From: Granulicella sp. L60
Lineage (GTDB): Bacteria > Acidobacteriota > Terriglobia > Terriglobales > Acidobacteriaceae
Assembly: GCF_009765825.1 (NCBI RefSeq)
Contig: NZ_LMUR01000018.1
Location: 1,908,208 to 1,972,207, forward strand
Length of the DNA stretch: 64,000 bases
Direction: 5' to 3'
Below, in pieces: positions 1-10,863 of this stretch. Within the stretch, counting starts at the first letter, position 1. The number at the start of each line of letters is the position of its first letter. A model generated the notes under the pieces. The model worked only from the letters and a program-made list of their open reading frames with translations, did no database searches and had not been told where the DNA came from. Both the position numbers and the translations under genes were made by a program.

Positions 1-600
1 TACATCCTTCAGCGCACCCTTGGGGCTGAGATCGAGGTCGAGCTTGCCGCCTGCCTGCACGGCGTCGGTGTGGAAGAGAGCGCCAGCGGCGTGGGCGATT
101 GCAGCCAGCGCGGCGATGGGTTGGACGACGCCAGTCTCGTTATTCGCGAGCATCACGCTGACCAGCTTGGTGTTGGGCCGGATGGCGGCGATGAGGCTTG
201 CCGGTTCGATGAGGCCTTCCGGAGTGCAGGGCAGAAAGGTGACGTCGATGTTGCGGTGCTCGAGCGACGCTGCGGCGTGCAGAACGGCGTGGTGCTCGAT
301 GCTGGTGGTGATGACGTGGGTCTTCTCTTTGGTCGCCGAGAGTTCTGATGTGACGGTGCCGAAGAGTGCGAAGTTGTCGCTCTCGGTGCCGCCGGAAGTG
401 AAGACGATCTCTGAGGTGCGGCAGTGCAGGAGGTGGGCGATCTCGTCGCGCGCATGGTCCACGGCGGCGCGGGCGTGCTGGCCCTGCTGGTGGATGGAGC
501 TGGCGTTGCCGTAGTGCTCCAGGAAGAAGGGATGCATCGCCGCAAAGACCTCGGGAAGCAGAGGTGTGGTGGCGTTGGCGTCCATGTAGATTCGGCGCAT
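1..600 (-). CDS. Cysteine desulfurase, NifS/IscS family (N-terminal 200 residues)
   Basis: A PLP-dependent class V aminotransferase-fold enzyme that takes sulfur from cysteine for Fe-S clusters and thiolated tRNA. The reading frame starts at an ATG at 598-600 on the minus strand and runs open to the window edge, so the catalytic Lys and Cys regions are missing. Visible family motifs are the N-terminal MDANATTPLLPEV, SGGTESDNFAL (PLP-phosphate region), SIEHHAVL with the histidine that stacks on PLP, and MLANNETGVVQPI. It is divergent from htpG, with a palindromic repeat element between them. The family is certain; NifS versus IscS type cannot be decided from this half. Confidence 0.93.
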   Translation of the reverse strand, partial: MRRIYMDANATTPLLPEVFAAMHPFFLEHYGNASSIHQQGQHARAAVDHARDEIAHLLHCRTSEIVFTSGGTESDNFALFGTVTSELSATKEKTHVITTSIEHHAVLHAAASLEHRNIDVTFLPCTPEGLIEPASLIAAIRPNTKLVSVMLANNETGVVQPIAALAAIAHAAGALFHTDAVQAGGKLDLDLSPKGALKDV

Positions 601-618
601 ATCTTTATTTTACGCGAG

Positions 619-766
619 GCCCTGCGCGGGCGGCGGTCACTTCGTGACTTTCATACCGCGTCGCGTGGGCCTCCCGTTGGTCGGCGGAGAGATATTTCAG
701 GCGACCATCGGGAGCAGCGACCGAAGGGGTATATAAGTCACGAAGTGACCGCCGCCCGCGCAGGGC
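619..766. repeat. MITE-like palindromic element, copy 1
   Basis: About 148 bp with terminal inverted repeats of roughly 38 bp. The left arm (619-657) reads GCCCTGCGCGGGCGGCGGTC and on; the right arm (729-766) is its near-perfect reverse complement. Each arm holds the small palindrome GTCACTTCGTGAC. It fills the spacer between the divergent cysteine desulfurase and htpG genes and has no convincing ORF. The interior is shared, in inverted orientation, with the copies at 10,864 and 16,773 (common core GACCAACGGGAGGCCCAC). Confidence 0.85.
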
Positions 767-800
767 GCCTTACCCGAGATTTTTAGCGATAATAAGGTAT

Positions 801-2662
<1,862 letters not shown>

Positions 2663-2666
<4 letters not shown>

Positions 2667-3616
2667 CGCTGATCGGAAGCGCCAGTGATAGAGGACGACA
2701 TCGCCTTGGCTACCTCGCCAGCGATGTCGTCCTGAACCATCAGGATGTCGTCGAACGGCCGGTCGTAGGTCTCCGTCCAGACGACGTACCCGTTGTCCGC
2801 ACGAACCAGCCGTGCGGCGACGCGGAGTCTTGCGCCCGATTTGCGAACGCTTCCATCGAGCACATATGCGACGCCTAACGCCTTGGCGATCTCGGCGACG
2901 GGCACCTGTTTATCTTTGAAGTAAAACGATGAAGTCGGAGACGGTACGCGAAGGCCGGGAATCTTGCTGAGCTTGTCGATGAGCTCTTCGGTCATACCAT
3001 CGGCGAAAGGCTCCTCGGTCATCTTGTTGGTGAGGTCGAGAAACGGCAGCACGGCGATGGATTTCTGCGGCTGCGAAACAACGACAGGGGTAGCAGATGG
3101 GTGGTTATTCGTAGCCTTCGCGTGAGACAGGAAGGCCGTGATGACGAGAGCGAGACAGAGGGCGACACCGACCGCCCAGGGCAGAGCCGTTCGAAGGCGT
3201 GAGCGAGGCGCATCGATGTGTGGCGGCGTTGTGGATTGGCTCTCCGAAGCCTGTGAAGAGTCTGTGTGTAGGGCAGGCTCATTGTCGGATTGACGGCTGA
3301 CCGTCGCGACCATCCGATAGCCCAGTCGCGGCACCGTCGCGATGTACGTTGGCTGCTTCGGGTCATCGCCGAGCACGCGGCGGAGCGACGTCACCGCCTG
3401 GTAGACGGAGTCTGGACTGACGGTGACGCCGGACCACACCTGATTGAGCAGATCGTCGATACTGACGACCGCAGGGGCGCGTTCGGCGAGGCACAGCAGC
3501 AGACGCATCGCGCGCGCCTCCAACCGGGCAGTCTCTCCATCTCGTGTGATCTGGCCGGATGCCGGATCGACGGACCAGGCGCCGATGCGAAGTACTGTCG
3601 TGGCGGAACGTTCCAT
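2663..3616 (-). CDS. CadC-like membrane-bound winged-helix regulator with FlgO/TolB-like periplasmic domain
   Basis: 317 residues. Residues about 8-105 are an OmpR/PhoB-type winged helix DNA-binding domain (LCLAERAPAVVSIDDLLNQV, then YIATVPRLGYRMVA, the typical end of the fold). A single membrane helix lies near residues 147-167 (WAVGVALCLALVITAFL). The periplasmic part (KSIAVLPFLDLTN, ADGMTEELIDKLSKIPGLRV, ALGVAYVLDGSVRKSG) is the FlgO-like domain often joined to such regulators in Acidobacteria. It lacks a receiver domain, so it is a one-component, membrane-tethered regulator. Ligand and target genes are unknown. Convergent with htpG. Confidence 0.85.
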
Positions 3617-3857
3617 GCGGGATCTGGGTCTACCCTCTCGTTCAGACGGAAAAGTGCAGTCCGATCATAGCAATACGCATGGAGATATCGTGGCGTTCCT
3701 GCAGGTCTCGCGTCTGCAGAGACTCTCCGCCGCCGTCGGCAGCCTCATTTCAGAACTATTCAGAGTGTTTCGGACGCCGTTCAGGACTTCCAGGCTCTCG
3801 CGTGGGTACCGTCGAACTCGTTGGACTGCAAACAAATCGGCGGCGAAAGAGGATCGA

Positions 3858-4355
3858 ATGATGGAAGACTCTGTAACCGAATCATCGCAGCGAAGAAACG
3901 CTTTACTGGCGATAGGAGTGGGAGGACTGACCGCCGGGGCCCTGGACCTGACGCAGGCGTGCATCCTGTTTGGGTGGGATATCCCCCTCTCGATCGCCGC
4001 CGGTCTGCTGGGGCCGCGTGCACTGCACGGAGGCGCGGCCACCTACGTCCTTGGCGTCCTCCTGCACTTCTTCATCGCTCTCTCGGCGGCGGCCATCTAC
4101 TATGCGGCGAGCCGCAGGCTGGGCTTCTTGACGGAGCATCCGCTGGTCTGCGGCCTCTTCTTTGGCGCGGCCATAGAGACGGTTATGAATCTTGTCGTAC
4201 TGCCTCTCTCCGCGCTTCACGCTCGGGGCCCTTACGAGCTTCACGACCTCATTCAAGGGCTGCTCGTACACATGGTCGTGGCAGGACTGCCGATCGCATT
4301 CAGCGTCCGGCGATTCGCGAGATCGACATCGCTTGATGCAACTCTGGTAAGCTAG
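3858..4355 (+). CDS. Small integral membrane protein
   Basis: 165 residues if started at the ATG at 3858 (tandem ATGs, 3858 and 3861) with an AGAGGA-type ribosome site just before. An open frame extends further upstream, but that part overlaps the promoter side of the regulator gene and looks non-coding. About four hydrophobic segments are visible (around AIGVGGLTAGALDL, GAATYVLGVLLHFFIAL, VCGLFFGAAIETVMNLVVL, LVHMVVAGLPIAF). It resembles the uncharacterised membrane proteins near the YagU/DUF1440 group, but I cannot assign a function. Confidence 0.7.
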   Translation: MMEDSVTESSQRRNALLAIGVGGLTAGALDLTQACILFGWDIPLSIAAGLLGPRALHGGAATYVLGVLLHFFIALSAAAIYYAASRRLGFLTEHPLVCGLFFGAAIETVMNLVVLPLSALHARGPYELHDLIQGLLVHMVVAGLPIAFSVRRFARSTSLDATLVS

Positions 4356-4407
4356 GCGCGGCTCTGTGGCTTCGGTCACAGCAACTTATGCACCTTGGAG
4401 AACGATG

Positions 4408-4998
4408 ATGATGAAGCAAATAGTAGTGGCGTTCGCGCTGGCGGCTTGTTGTATGACAGGCGCCAACGCGCAGATGAGTCCCAAAGAAGTAAAGATCGCT
4501 CCAGGCACGATGATCGAGCCGGCGAAGAGCTTCGACGAGATGTTGACCGCATTCGAAGAGGATATGGTTCCGCTGGCGAAGGCGATGCCCGCAGACAAGT
4601 ATGACTTTGCGCCCAGCGCATCGGTCTTTGTGCCGGGGCAGGGAAGCGAGTACACCGGCGTCAGCACCTTCCGCGCGATGGTGCTGCACGTGGCGTCAGC
4701 GAACTATCACTACGCGATGCAACTGAGCGCGAGAGGGCTGAAGCCGGATGTGGATGTGAAGGCGCTCGCGAATATCAAGAGCAAGGATCAGGCTGTAGCC
4801 GCGCTCGAAGCTTCGTTTGTCTTCGCGCACAAGGCGATTGGCTCTCTGACCGCGCAGAACGCATTTGAGAGTGTGAACGGAACGCAGACGCGCGCGAGCC
4901 TCGCGGGCGGTCTGGTAGCGCACGGATTCGACCACTACGGACAACTGGTGGAGTATCTGCGGATGAACGGAATCATTCCGCCGGCGAGCCGGAAGTAA
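4408..4998 (+). CDS. Exported DinB-family protein
   Basis: About 196 residues. It opens with a signal peptide (KQIVVAFALAACCMTGANAQ), followed by a DinB four-helix bundle domain. The three metal-ligand histidine positions of the fold are suggested by VLHVASANYHY and HGFDHYGQLVEYL. DinB-superfamily members bind a divalent metal and include thiol transferases, but secreted members are mostly uncharacterised. Three tandem in-frame ATGs (4405, 4408, 4411) follow a GGAG; 4408 gives the best spacing. Co-directional with the membrane protein 50 bp upstream. Confidence 0.82.
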   Translation: MMKQIVVAFALAACCMTGANAQMSPKEVKIAPGTMIEPAKSFDEMLTAFEEDMVPLAKAMPADKYDFAPSASVFVPGQGSEYTGVSTFRAMVLHVASANYHYAMQLSARGLKPDVDVKALANIKSKDQAVAALEASFVFAHKAIGSLTAQNAFESVNGTQTRASLAGGLVAHGFDHYGQLVEYLRMNGIIPPASRK

Positions 4999-5020
4999 GG
5001 CATCCATACGGCCTCGCCGC

Positions 5021-6019
5021 CTAGTCGATGAGCGAATCGATGAAGGTGGCGGGGTCGAAGGGGATGATGTCTTCGAGCTTCTCTCCGATACCCGCATAGA
5101 CGACCGGAAGCTTAAGCTCGGTGGCGATGGCCAGGACGATCCCGCCCTTGGCTGTGCCATCGAGTTTGGTCAGCACGATGCCCGTCACATGAGCAGCCTC
5201 GGTGAAGAGCCGTGCCTGCGTCAACCCATTCTGTCCTGTCGTCGCATCCATCACGAGCAGCGTCTGATGCGGAGCGCCCGGCACCAGCTTCTCTGCCGTG
5301 CGGCGCATCTTGTCCAGCTCCTTCATCAGGTCGGTCTTGGTGTGCAGGCGGCCCGCGGTGTCTACAATCAGAATCTCCGTGCCGCGAGACTTAGCGGCGG
5401 CGCAGGCATCGTAGAGCGCTGCGGAAGGGTCGCCGCCCTGCTTAGTCTTGATGATCTGGACGCTCGAGCGCTGGGCCCAGACCTCCAACTGTTCGATGGC
5501 AGCGGCGCGGAAGGTATCGGCGGCGCACAGCAGCACGGTGCGGCCACGGCCCGTAAAGTACGCAGCGAGTTTGCCAGTCGTCGTAGTCTTACCGGTACCG
5601 TTGACCCCGACCATCATGATGACCTCAGGCGGGCTGAACGGATGCGCGACAGGACGTGCGACGTTGTTCAGGATCTGGCGAAGCTCGGCCTTGAGAAGCT
5701 GCTTCAGTTCGGAGCCGCCTTGGATGCCGGTGCGCAGCGCACGCTGGCGAAGATTCTCCAGCACAAGAGCGGTAGTCGGAGCACCGAGATCGGCGGCAAG
5801 AAGGATCGGCTCCAGGCTGATGAGCGTAGACTCATCGACCTCGCGGGTAAGCGCGATCACGGAGCTGATGGAGTCGGTGAACGAGTCGCGGGTGCGGCTC
5901 ACCGCCTGCTTCATTCGGTCGAAGAGGCTGACCTTCTCCAGCGGCTGCTCGGCGGAGGGTTTGGGTTGATCGGGTTGCTGGTCGGACTTGTCGCGTTTGC
6001 CGAAGAGAGAGAAAGCCAT
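5021..6019 (-). CDS. ftsY: Signal recognition particle receptor FtsY
   Basis: SRP-receptor GTPase that delivers ribosome-nascent chain complexes to the Sec translocon. 332 residues: a short charged N-terminus (little of the acidic A domain seen in E. coli), then N and G domains. GTPase motifs: GVNGTGKTTTTGKLA (G1), DTFRAAA, DTAGRLHT (G3), TKLDGTAKGG (G4), and the closing GIGEKLEDIIPFD typical of FtsY. The start lies close to an apparent spacer after the minus-strand ketopantoate reductase gene, which is upstream in transcription order. Confidence 0.97.
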   Translation of the reverse strand: MAFSLFGKRDKSDQQPDQPKPSAEQPLEKVSLFDRMKQAVSRTRDSFTDSISSVIALTREVDESTLISLEPILLAADLGAPTTALVLENLRQRALRTGIQGGSELKQLLKAELRQILNNVARPVAHPFSPPEVIMMVGVNGTGKTTTTGKLAAYFTGRGRTVLLCAADTFRAAAIEQLEVWAQRSSVQIIKTKQGGDPSAALYDACAAAKSRGTEILIVDTAGRLHTKTDLMKELDKMRRTAEKLVPGAPHQTLLVMDATTGQNGLTQARLFTEAAHVTGIVLTKLDGTAKGGIVLAIATELKLPVVYAGIGEKLEDIIPFDPATFIDSLID

Positions 6020-6085
6020 GCTGTCTTTAGTCTAGCGGATGTCTGCGGAGCGCGGCAGAATGGCCCTATCCAGCTGGCCTGTCAG

Positions 6086-7018
6086 CTACTTGGCTTTTTT
6101 GGACAAGCGTGCCTTTTGATAGACCCGCAGGCGAACGCACGCCGCCTGGAGCACAGCAGTCTCAAGCTTATGCTCACCGGCGTGGCTGAGCAGGTCTCCC
6201 AGAATCGTCTCTACCTCCACGCTCTTCCCTTTTTCAAGATCGCGGTACATCGAAGAGGTCTGAGGCGAACTCTTGTCGCTGACCTGTTTGCGCAGGTTTT
6301 CGAGAAAAGGTGCAGGGATGGAGTAGCCGCGGGCCGCAGCGACAGAGGCGCACTCCTCGACCGCCCGAAGTGCGATGGCGGTGCCGTCGGTGGCAGAGTT
6401 GATTTCGCCTATCGGCCCATCCAGCAAACACGTAACCAGCCCAAGTGTCGCGATGAAGACCCATTTGTTCCACATATCCTGCTGGATGGTCGCGGATAAC
6501 TGAGTGTCGAAACCGGCGCCGGTGAACTCGGCATCGAGGGCGCGGACACGGTCGGAGATCTGTCCATCGATCTCTCCATACACAAGCTTCTGCATCGGGG
6601 CGAGCTGTACGATGCGGCCCTCCGCGTCGAGGTCGGTCGCGACCATGCAGACGCCTCCCAGCACGGCACGTTCGCCGAACCGGCTTGCGAGTGTACCCAT
6701 GTGGCGCATGCCGTTGAGGACGGGATAGATCATCGTGTCCGGACCCACAGCCGCGGCCATGTCGTTGACGGCCTGATCGAGCGCCTGCGCCTTCACGCTG
6801 AGGAAGACGACGTCGAACGGCGCAGAAACTTTGTCGGCGGTGACCGTCTTCGGCTTGATGGTAAGGTCGCCGTGCGGACTAACGATGCGGAGACCGTCGC
6901 GCTGCAGTTGCTCGAACCGCTGGGGCCTGACGAGAAAGGTAACGTCACGGCCAGCCTGCGCGAGTCTCGCTCCAAAGTAGCCGCCCACGGCACCAGCGCC
7001 AACCACAAGAATCTTCAC
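6086..7018 (-). CDS. 2-dehydropantoate 2-reductase family protein (ketopantoate reductase)
   Basis: NADPH-dependent reduction of ketopantoate to pantoate in pantothenate/CoA synthesis is the reference activity. 310 residues. The N-terminal Rossmann motif GAGAVGGYFGARLA (near residue 7) fits ApbA/PanE. LNGMRHMGTLASRFGERAVLGGVCMV and NKWVFIATLGLVTCLLDGPIGEI match the catalytic Lys/Asn region, and the C-terminal part has SSMYRDLEKGKSVEVETILGDL, a good PanE signature (substrate-side Ser and Glu). Families with several paralogues are common, so panE itself is likely but not proven. Confidence 0.88.
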   Translation of the reverse strand: MKILVVGAGAVGGYFGARLAQAGRDVTFLVRPQRFEQLQRDGLRIVSPHGDLTIKPKTVTADKVSAPFDVVFLSVKAQALDQAVNDMAAAVGPDTMIYPVLNGMRHMGTLASRFGERAVLGGVCMVATDLDAEGRIVQLAPMQKLVYGEIDGQISDRVRALDAEFTGAGFDTQLSATIQQDMWNKWVFIATLGLVTCLLDGPIGEINSATDGTAIALRAVEECASVAAARGYSIPAPFLENLRKQVSDKSSPQTSSMYRDLEKGKSVEVETILGDLLSHAGEHKLETAVLQAACVRLRVYQKARLSKKAK

Positions 7019-7106
7019 AGTATCTCCTCCTAAACAGCAACTTGCGAGCTACACCCTTAAGATGCGGCCCGCATCGCCAAAGAGTCGAAGATTGAACTCG
7101 GAATGC

Positions 7107-7367
7107 CTACGTTGCAGCGGAGGTTGGTGGAGGCGTGTAGCTTGACGTGGGAGTCGCCTTCGGCTGTTGCGGTGCGGGTGCCGGAGAGTAAATTCCTGGG
7201 CGAACCAGCAGGAGCAGATACAGGAAGAGGATCGCAATCAAGACGAGCCCGCCGATGAAGATGTGAGGGCGGAAGCCCATGTAGGTCTTGTGCTGGGGCA
7301 TGTCGGCAGGCGGCAGGTGGCCTTCGTGTTTGTGCTCTTGTTCGTGATCGCGTTCGTGCATGCACAC
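7107..7367 (-). CDS. Small single-pass membrane protein, His/Glu-rich N-terminus
   Basis: 86 residues. A His- and Glu-rich cytoplasmic-looking head (MHERDHEQEHKHEGHLPP) precedes one membrane helix (FIGGLVLIAILFLYLLLLV) and a Pro/Thr/Ser-rich tail. No family recognised. The head could bind metal, which is only inference. A second small membrane protein gene lies just upstream on the same strand, with a similar plan (polar head, one helix, Pro-rich tail), so the two may be related. Confidence 0.6.
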   Translation of the reverse strand: MCMHERDHEQEHKHEGHLPPADMPQHKTYMGFRPHIFIGGLVLIAILFLYLLLLVRPGIYSPAPAPQQPKATPTSSYTPPPTSAAT

Positions 7368-7481
7368 CAGCTTAGTTGTAAAAGTGATCTCGTGCGGCTT
7401 TTAAAAACATACCGGACCGCAGAGCCGTTCTTCGCCCAGCCCGGTGTGCTGAGTTCAGTGTGCTGAGTTAAGACAGACTGT

Positions 7482-7712
7482 CTATCCGGCGAGGTCTGTC
7501 CGCGGCTGCGCCGGATAGTAGATCTGCGAGGTGGGATGTGGCTGTTTGGGGTCCGGGATTGCCTTGGTCTGCCTGACCCGGAGGAAGATGATGGCGGCGA
7601 TGAGGATGACAAGGATAGTCACGGCAAACGCTATCACGACGGGAAGAAAAGACGAGTCGCTTTCACGTTTCTCAGGCGTGGGGTCGTTGTTGGACGGAAT
7701 AGGCTCGCTCAT
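7482..7712 (-). CDS. Small single-pass membrane protein
   Basis: 76 residues. Polar N-terminus (MSEPIPSNNDPTPEKRESD), one long hydrophobic helix (FLPVVIAFAVTILVILIAAIIFL) and a basic then Pro-rich tail ending in PRTDLAG. No family recognised. It lies downstream of gpsA on the same strand with about 70 bp between, so it could be the distal member of a plsY-gpsA unit. Confidence 0.6.
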   Translation of the reverse strand: MSEPIPSNNDPTPEKRESDSSFLPVVIAFAVTILVILIAAIIFLRVRQTKAIPDPKQPHPTSQIYYPAQPRTDLAG

Positions 7713-7781
7713 ACAAACTATGATGCACGGAGACCTGCACGCATCGCCCGAAAGATCAAGAAGATCGATTTCTATCGTCGT

Positions 7782-8774
7782 CTATTCGTCGCGGCCCGGT
7801 CGTGACATCAGATCGCGGATGGCCTCGTTCGGGCTCTTGCCATGGTGCAGGATGGCGTCCATCTGCTGCGTAATGGGCATCTCGACGGCGTAGCGTGCGG
7901 CGAGGCCAAGTGCGGCTGCGGTGCTGCGAACCCCCTCGGCGACCTTTCCGTTCAGGTTGGCGATGATCTCCGGCAGCTGGCGTCCGCGTCCAAGCTCAAT
8001 GCCGACGGCGCGGTTGCGCGAGAGCGAGCCGGTGCAGGTCAGCACCAGGTCGCCGATGCCGGAGAGTCCCGCCAACGTCTGGCGTCGTCCTCCGCACGCG
8101 ACCGCGAGGCGGGTCATCTCGGCGATGCCGCGTGTCAGCAGCGCGGCAGAGGAGTTGTAGCCAAGGTTCAATCCGTGAACGACGCCGGCGGCAAGGGCAA
8201 CGACGTTCTTCAGCGCACCGCCAAGCTCCACACCGGTAACGTCGTCGTTCGTGTAGACGCGGAGGCTGGGCGAGGTGAAGTCGCGCTGAATCAACTGTGC
8301 GATGACTGGATTCTCGGATGCGACGACGATGGCGGTGGGCATGCCGGCGGCAACCTCCTGCGCAAACGAAGGCCCGCTGATCACAGCAAATGGATTCGGC
8401 GTCACCGAGGCAACCACCTGCGACATGCGGAGGTGCGTGCCCTCCTCGATGCCCTTGCTCGCCGAGAGAATGATCTGGCCGCGGGTCAGCATCGGGGCGA
8501 TGTCGGTGATGATCTCGCGCAGGTGCTGCGAGGGCGTGACGCAGAGCAGGATGTCGGCCTCGAAGATAGCACGCGGCAGGTCGGAGGTGATGTGGACGTC
8601 GGCGGGAATGGTAAAGCCGGGAAGATAAAGGAGGTTATCTCCGGCCACGGTAAGCTGCTCGGCGAGCACCGGCGAGTGCGACCACAGCGTAATCTGATGG
8701 CCCTCCCGGCGGGCGAGCGAGAGGGTTAGCGCAGTGCCCCAGGCACCGGCTCCCAGTACGGCAATGCGACTCAT
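7782..8774 (-). CDS. gpsA: Glycerol-3-phosphate dehydrogenase [NAD(P)+]
   Basis: Reduces dihydroxyacetone phosphate to sn-glycerol 3-phosphate, the backbone for phospholipids. 330 residues, the normal length. N-terminal dinucleotide-binding motif GAGAWGTALTLSLA, then ISGPSFAQEVAAGMPTA, the catalytic-Lys region LGGALKNVVALAAGVVHGLNLGYNSSAALLTRG and the C-terminal GIGDLVLTCTGSLSRNR. The start codon overlaps the plsY stop by four bases (ATGA), so the two genes are translationally coupled: GpsA makes the substrate of PlsY. Confidence 0.97.
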   Translation of the reverse strand: MSRIAVLGAGAWGTALTLSLARREGHQITLWSHSPVLAEQLTVAGDNLLYLPGFTIPADVHITSDLPRAIFEADILLCVTPSQHLREIITDIAPMLTRGQIILSASKGIEEGTHLRMSQVVASVTPNPFAVISGPSFAQEVAAGMPTAIVVASENPVIAQLIQRDFTSPSLRVYTNDDVTGVELGGALKNVVALAAGVVHGLNLGYNSSAALLTRGIAEMTRLAVACGGRRQTLAGLSGIGDLVLTCTGSLSRNRAVGIELGRGRQLPEIIANLNGKVAEGVRSTAAALGLAARYAVEMPITQQMDAILHHGKSPNEAIRDLMSRPGRDE

Positions 8775-9382
8775 GCGACCACCTTTTTCTTGCCGAAGCG
8801 GCCCTCGGAGCCGTTGGCCAGTCGGCGGATGTTCTCGCGATGTTTAACGATGATAAGCAGAGGAATAAAGAAGAAGCCATCGATCACGATGGAGGTATGG
8901 GGGTGCACGAAGTACAGCCCGAAGAGCGGGAAGGTCGCCGAGCCGATGATGGAGGCGAGCGAGACGTAGCGTGTAAAGATCACAACCACCAGAAATACCG
9001 CGAAGGTGCAGGCCGCCGCCGCAGGGGTCAGCGCCAGAAAGACGCCGAGCGCGCTCGCCACTCCCTTACCACCGCGGAAGCCGAGCCAGATAGGGAACAC
9101 ATGGCCGAGGATCGCGGCGACTGCGGCCACGACGGCAAGGTCATAGTTGCCGGGCGCAATGTGTTGTGCGATCTTGACCGCAAGAAAGGCCTTGCCGCAG
9201 TCCAGCAGCAGCGTAACGATGCCGAGACCCTTGGCTCCGGAGCGGGCCACGTTGGTAGCGCCGATGTTGCCGCTGCCCATGGCGCGGATGTCCTGCTTGC
9301 GAAAGATCTTTACCAGCAGGTAGCCAAACGGGATCGAACCCAGGAGATAAGCAATCGAGATGGAGAGGAGCCACGGGTTCAT
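8771..9382 (-). CDS. plsY: Acyl-phosphate:glycerol-3-phosphate acyltransferase PlsY
   Basis: Membrane enzyme that transfers acyl groups from acyl-phosphate to glycerol 3-phosphate, the first committed phospholipid step. About 203 residues with the three PlsY motifs: GSIPFGYLLVK near the N-terminus, GSGNIGATNVAR, and GGKGVASALGV. Several membrane helices are visible. I start at the Met of MNPWLLSIS (minus strand 9382) because family members begin right before the first helix; an ATG at 9430 would add 16 residues with no obvious role. First gene of the plsY-gpsA pair. Confidence 0.95.
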   Translation of the reverse strand: MNPWLLSISIAYLLGSIPFGYLLVKIFRKQDIRAMGSGNIGATNVARSGAKGLGIVTLLLDCGKAFLAVKIAQHIAPGNYDLAVVAAVAAILGHVFPIWLGFRGGKGVASALGVFLALTPAAAACTFAVFLVVVIFTRYVSLASIIGSATFPLFGLYFVHPHTSIVIDGFFFIPLLIIVKHRENIRRLANGSEGRFGKKKVVA

Positions 9383-9523
9383 TGTCGTCTGGTTGAGTTT
9401 AGCAAGTGCAGATAAGGATGGTCTCAACAAGGTGAGATGCTTTTGTCCGGATAAACATCTCCGCCCGTCTCCACCGTCATTTTGTAGTGAAGTAAACGAA
9501 AGCGTTTGCGTGCGGAATTAGCG

Positions 9524-10795
9524 CTACAGGATATGGCGGCGAATCACTTCGAGAGCGTGCTGGCTGGCCCAGAACCGAATGCGCTCGCGGTCTCCCATCA
9601 GGTTCAGCTCTTTCACCTCGGTATGGCCCGCCCCGGCGAGCGCGATATAGACCAGGCCGATGGGTTTATCGGCATCGGGCCCAGGAGCGCCCGGACCAGG
9701 ACCCGCGATGCCTGTGACGGAGATGCCCAGCGACGCTCCAGTGCGTGCGCGAATACCCTCCGCCAGGGCACGCGCAACCTCAGCGGACACTGGGCCTTTT
9801 TCCGCAACCAGCTCCGCAGGAACCCCGGCGAAGTTCGTCTTGAGCGCATCGCTGTAGACCACCGCTCCTCCAAGAAAATACCGTGAGCTACCCGCGATCG
9901 CCGTAAGACGCTGTGCGACCAGCCCGCCGGTGCAGCTCTCCGCAGTGGCCAGCGTAAGGTCGCGCAGACCAAGATGCAGCAGCACAACCTCCTCAAGCGA
10001 CTCGCCATGCGACGAAAAGACGGCGTCCTCCATCTCGGCTTCGATCTTCTCGGCCAGCTCATCGACCCGCTCCTGCGCCTCGGCGAGCGTCGCCTTCGCG
10101 CACAGAAAGTGAAGCTGAATCTCAGCCGACCCCGCCAGAATCGTGGTCTCAACATCGGCGTACGTCGTATAGATCGGTGCCGTGCGAGCATCGACGTGCG
10201 ACTCCGGGATCAGCGCCATGCGAAGCAGCCGTTTGGCCAGATAACGCGGCGGCAGGGAAGCCGCCAACAGAGGCTTCACCGCCTCATCGAAGAGCGGCTT
10301 CAACTCCTTCGGCGGCCCCGGAAGCAGAACCACAATCTTGCGCACGGCCCCACCATCCGGACCAATAACGGTCGTATCGAGATACTGCCCCGGAGCGCTG
10401 CCGTTCTTGTTCTCAAGAATCGTGGCCCCATCAAGTACATCGGCCTGACTCGCATTGTTCGGCGGCATCACCATCTTGCGCGCAGCGAAGCGCTTATAGA
10501 GCGAGGTGAGAATTGCGTTGTCGGGCTGGAGTTCGATGTTGAGCGCGGCAGCAACGGCCTCGCGGGTCAGGTCGTCTTCGGTCGGCCCCAGACCGCCGGA
10601 GAAGATCACGACATCCGCGCGCGCAATAGCGATGGCGGCTGCGCTCGTGAGATGGCCGAGGTTGTCACCGACGATCGTCTTGAACGCAACCTGCACGCCA
10701 AGGTCGTTGAGACCGTCCGTCAGTAGAAGGGAGTTGGTGTCCTGCCGGTAAGGCGTTAGCATCTCGGAGCCGACAGCGATGATTTCAGCGATCAT
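9524..10795 (-). CDS. cinA: CinA-like protein: MoCF-type domain plus nicotinamide-nucleotide amidase domain
   Basis: 423 residues with the two-domain CinA plan. Residues about 1-170 form the MoCF_biosynth-like COG1058 domain (pyrophosphatase in some members), with FSGGLGPTEDDLTREAVA and LLPGPPKELKPLFDEAV. The C-terminal 165 residues are the PncC-type amidase, with TAESCTGGLVAQRL, YFLGGAVVYSDALK and SVTGIAGPGP. The amidase recycles NMN to nicotinate mononucleotide. Its start lies about 70 bp from repeat element copy 2, which separates it from the cupin gene downstream of nothing else in the run. Confidence 0.94.
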   Translation of the reverse strand: MIAEIIAVGSEMLTPYRQDTNSLLLTDGLNDLGVQVAFKTIVGDNLGHLTSAAAIAIARADVVIFSGGLGPTEDDLTREAVAAALNIELQPDNAILTSLYKRFAARKMVMPPNNASQADVLDGATILENKNGSAPGQYLDTTVIGPDGGAVRKIVVLLPGPPKELKPLFDEAVKPLLAASLPPRYLAKRLLRMALIPESHVDARTAPIYTTYADVETTILAGSAEIQLHFLCAKATLAEAQERVDELAEKIEAEMEDAVFSSHGESLEEVVLLHLGLRDLTLATAESCTGGLVAQRLTAIAGSSRYFLGGAVVYSDALKTNFAGVPAELVAEKGPVSAEVARALAEGIRARTGASLGISVTGIAGPGPGAPGPDADKPIGLVYIALAGAGHTEVKELNLMGDRERIRFWASQHALEVIRRHIL

Positions 10796-10863
10796 GTGTG
10801 ATGTGGCTTCTCTCCGCCCGAAAGCATTTGGTCTACACCCATGATAGAGGAAGGTCCCTTAGG

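Noticed and set aside
5189..6499. 436-codon plus-strand open frame
   Set aside because: It lies opposite ftsY and the ketopantoate reductase gene, which have clear motifs; its product has no family and reflects codon bias.
7444..7469. Two copies of GTGTGCTGAGTT
   Set aside because: Short, single place, and no further copies or function seen.
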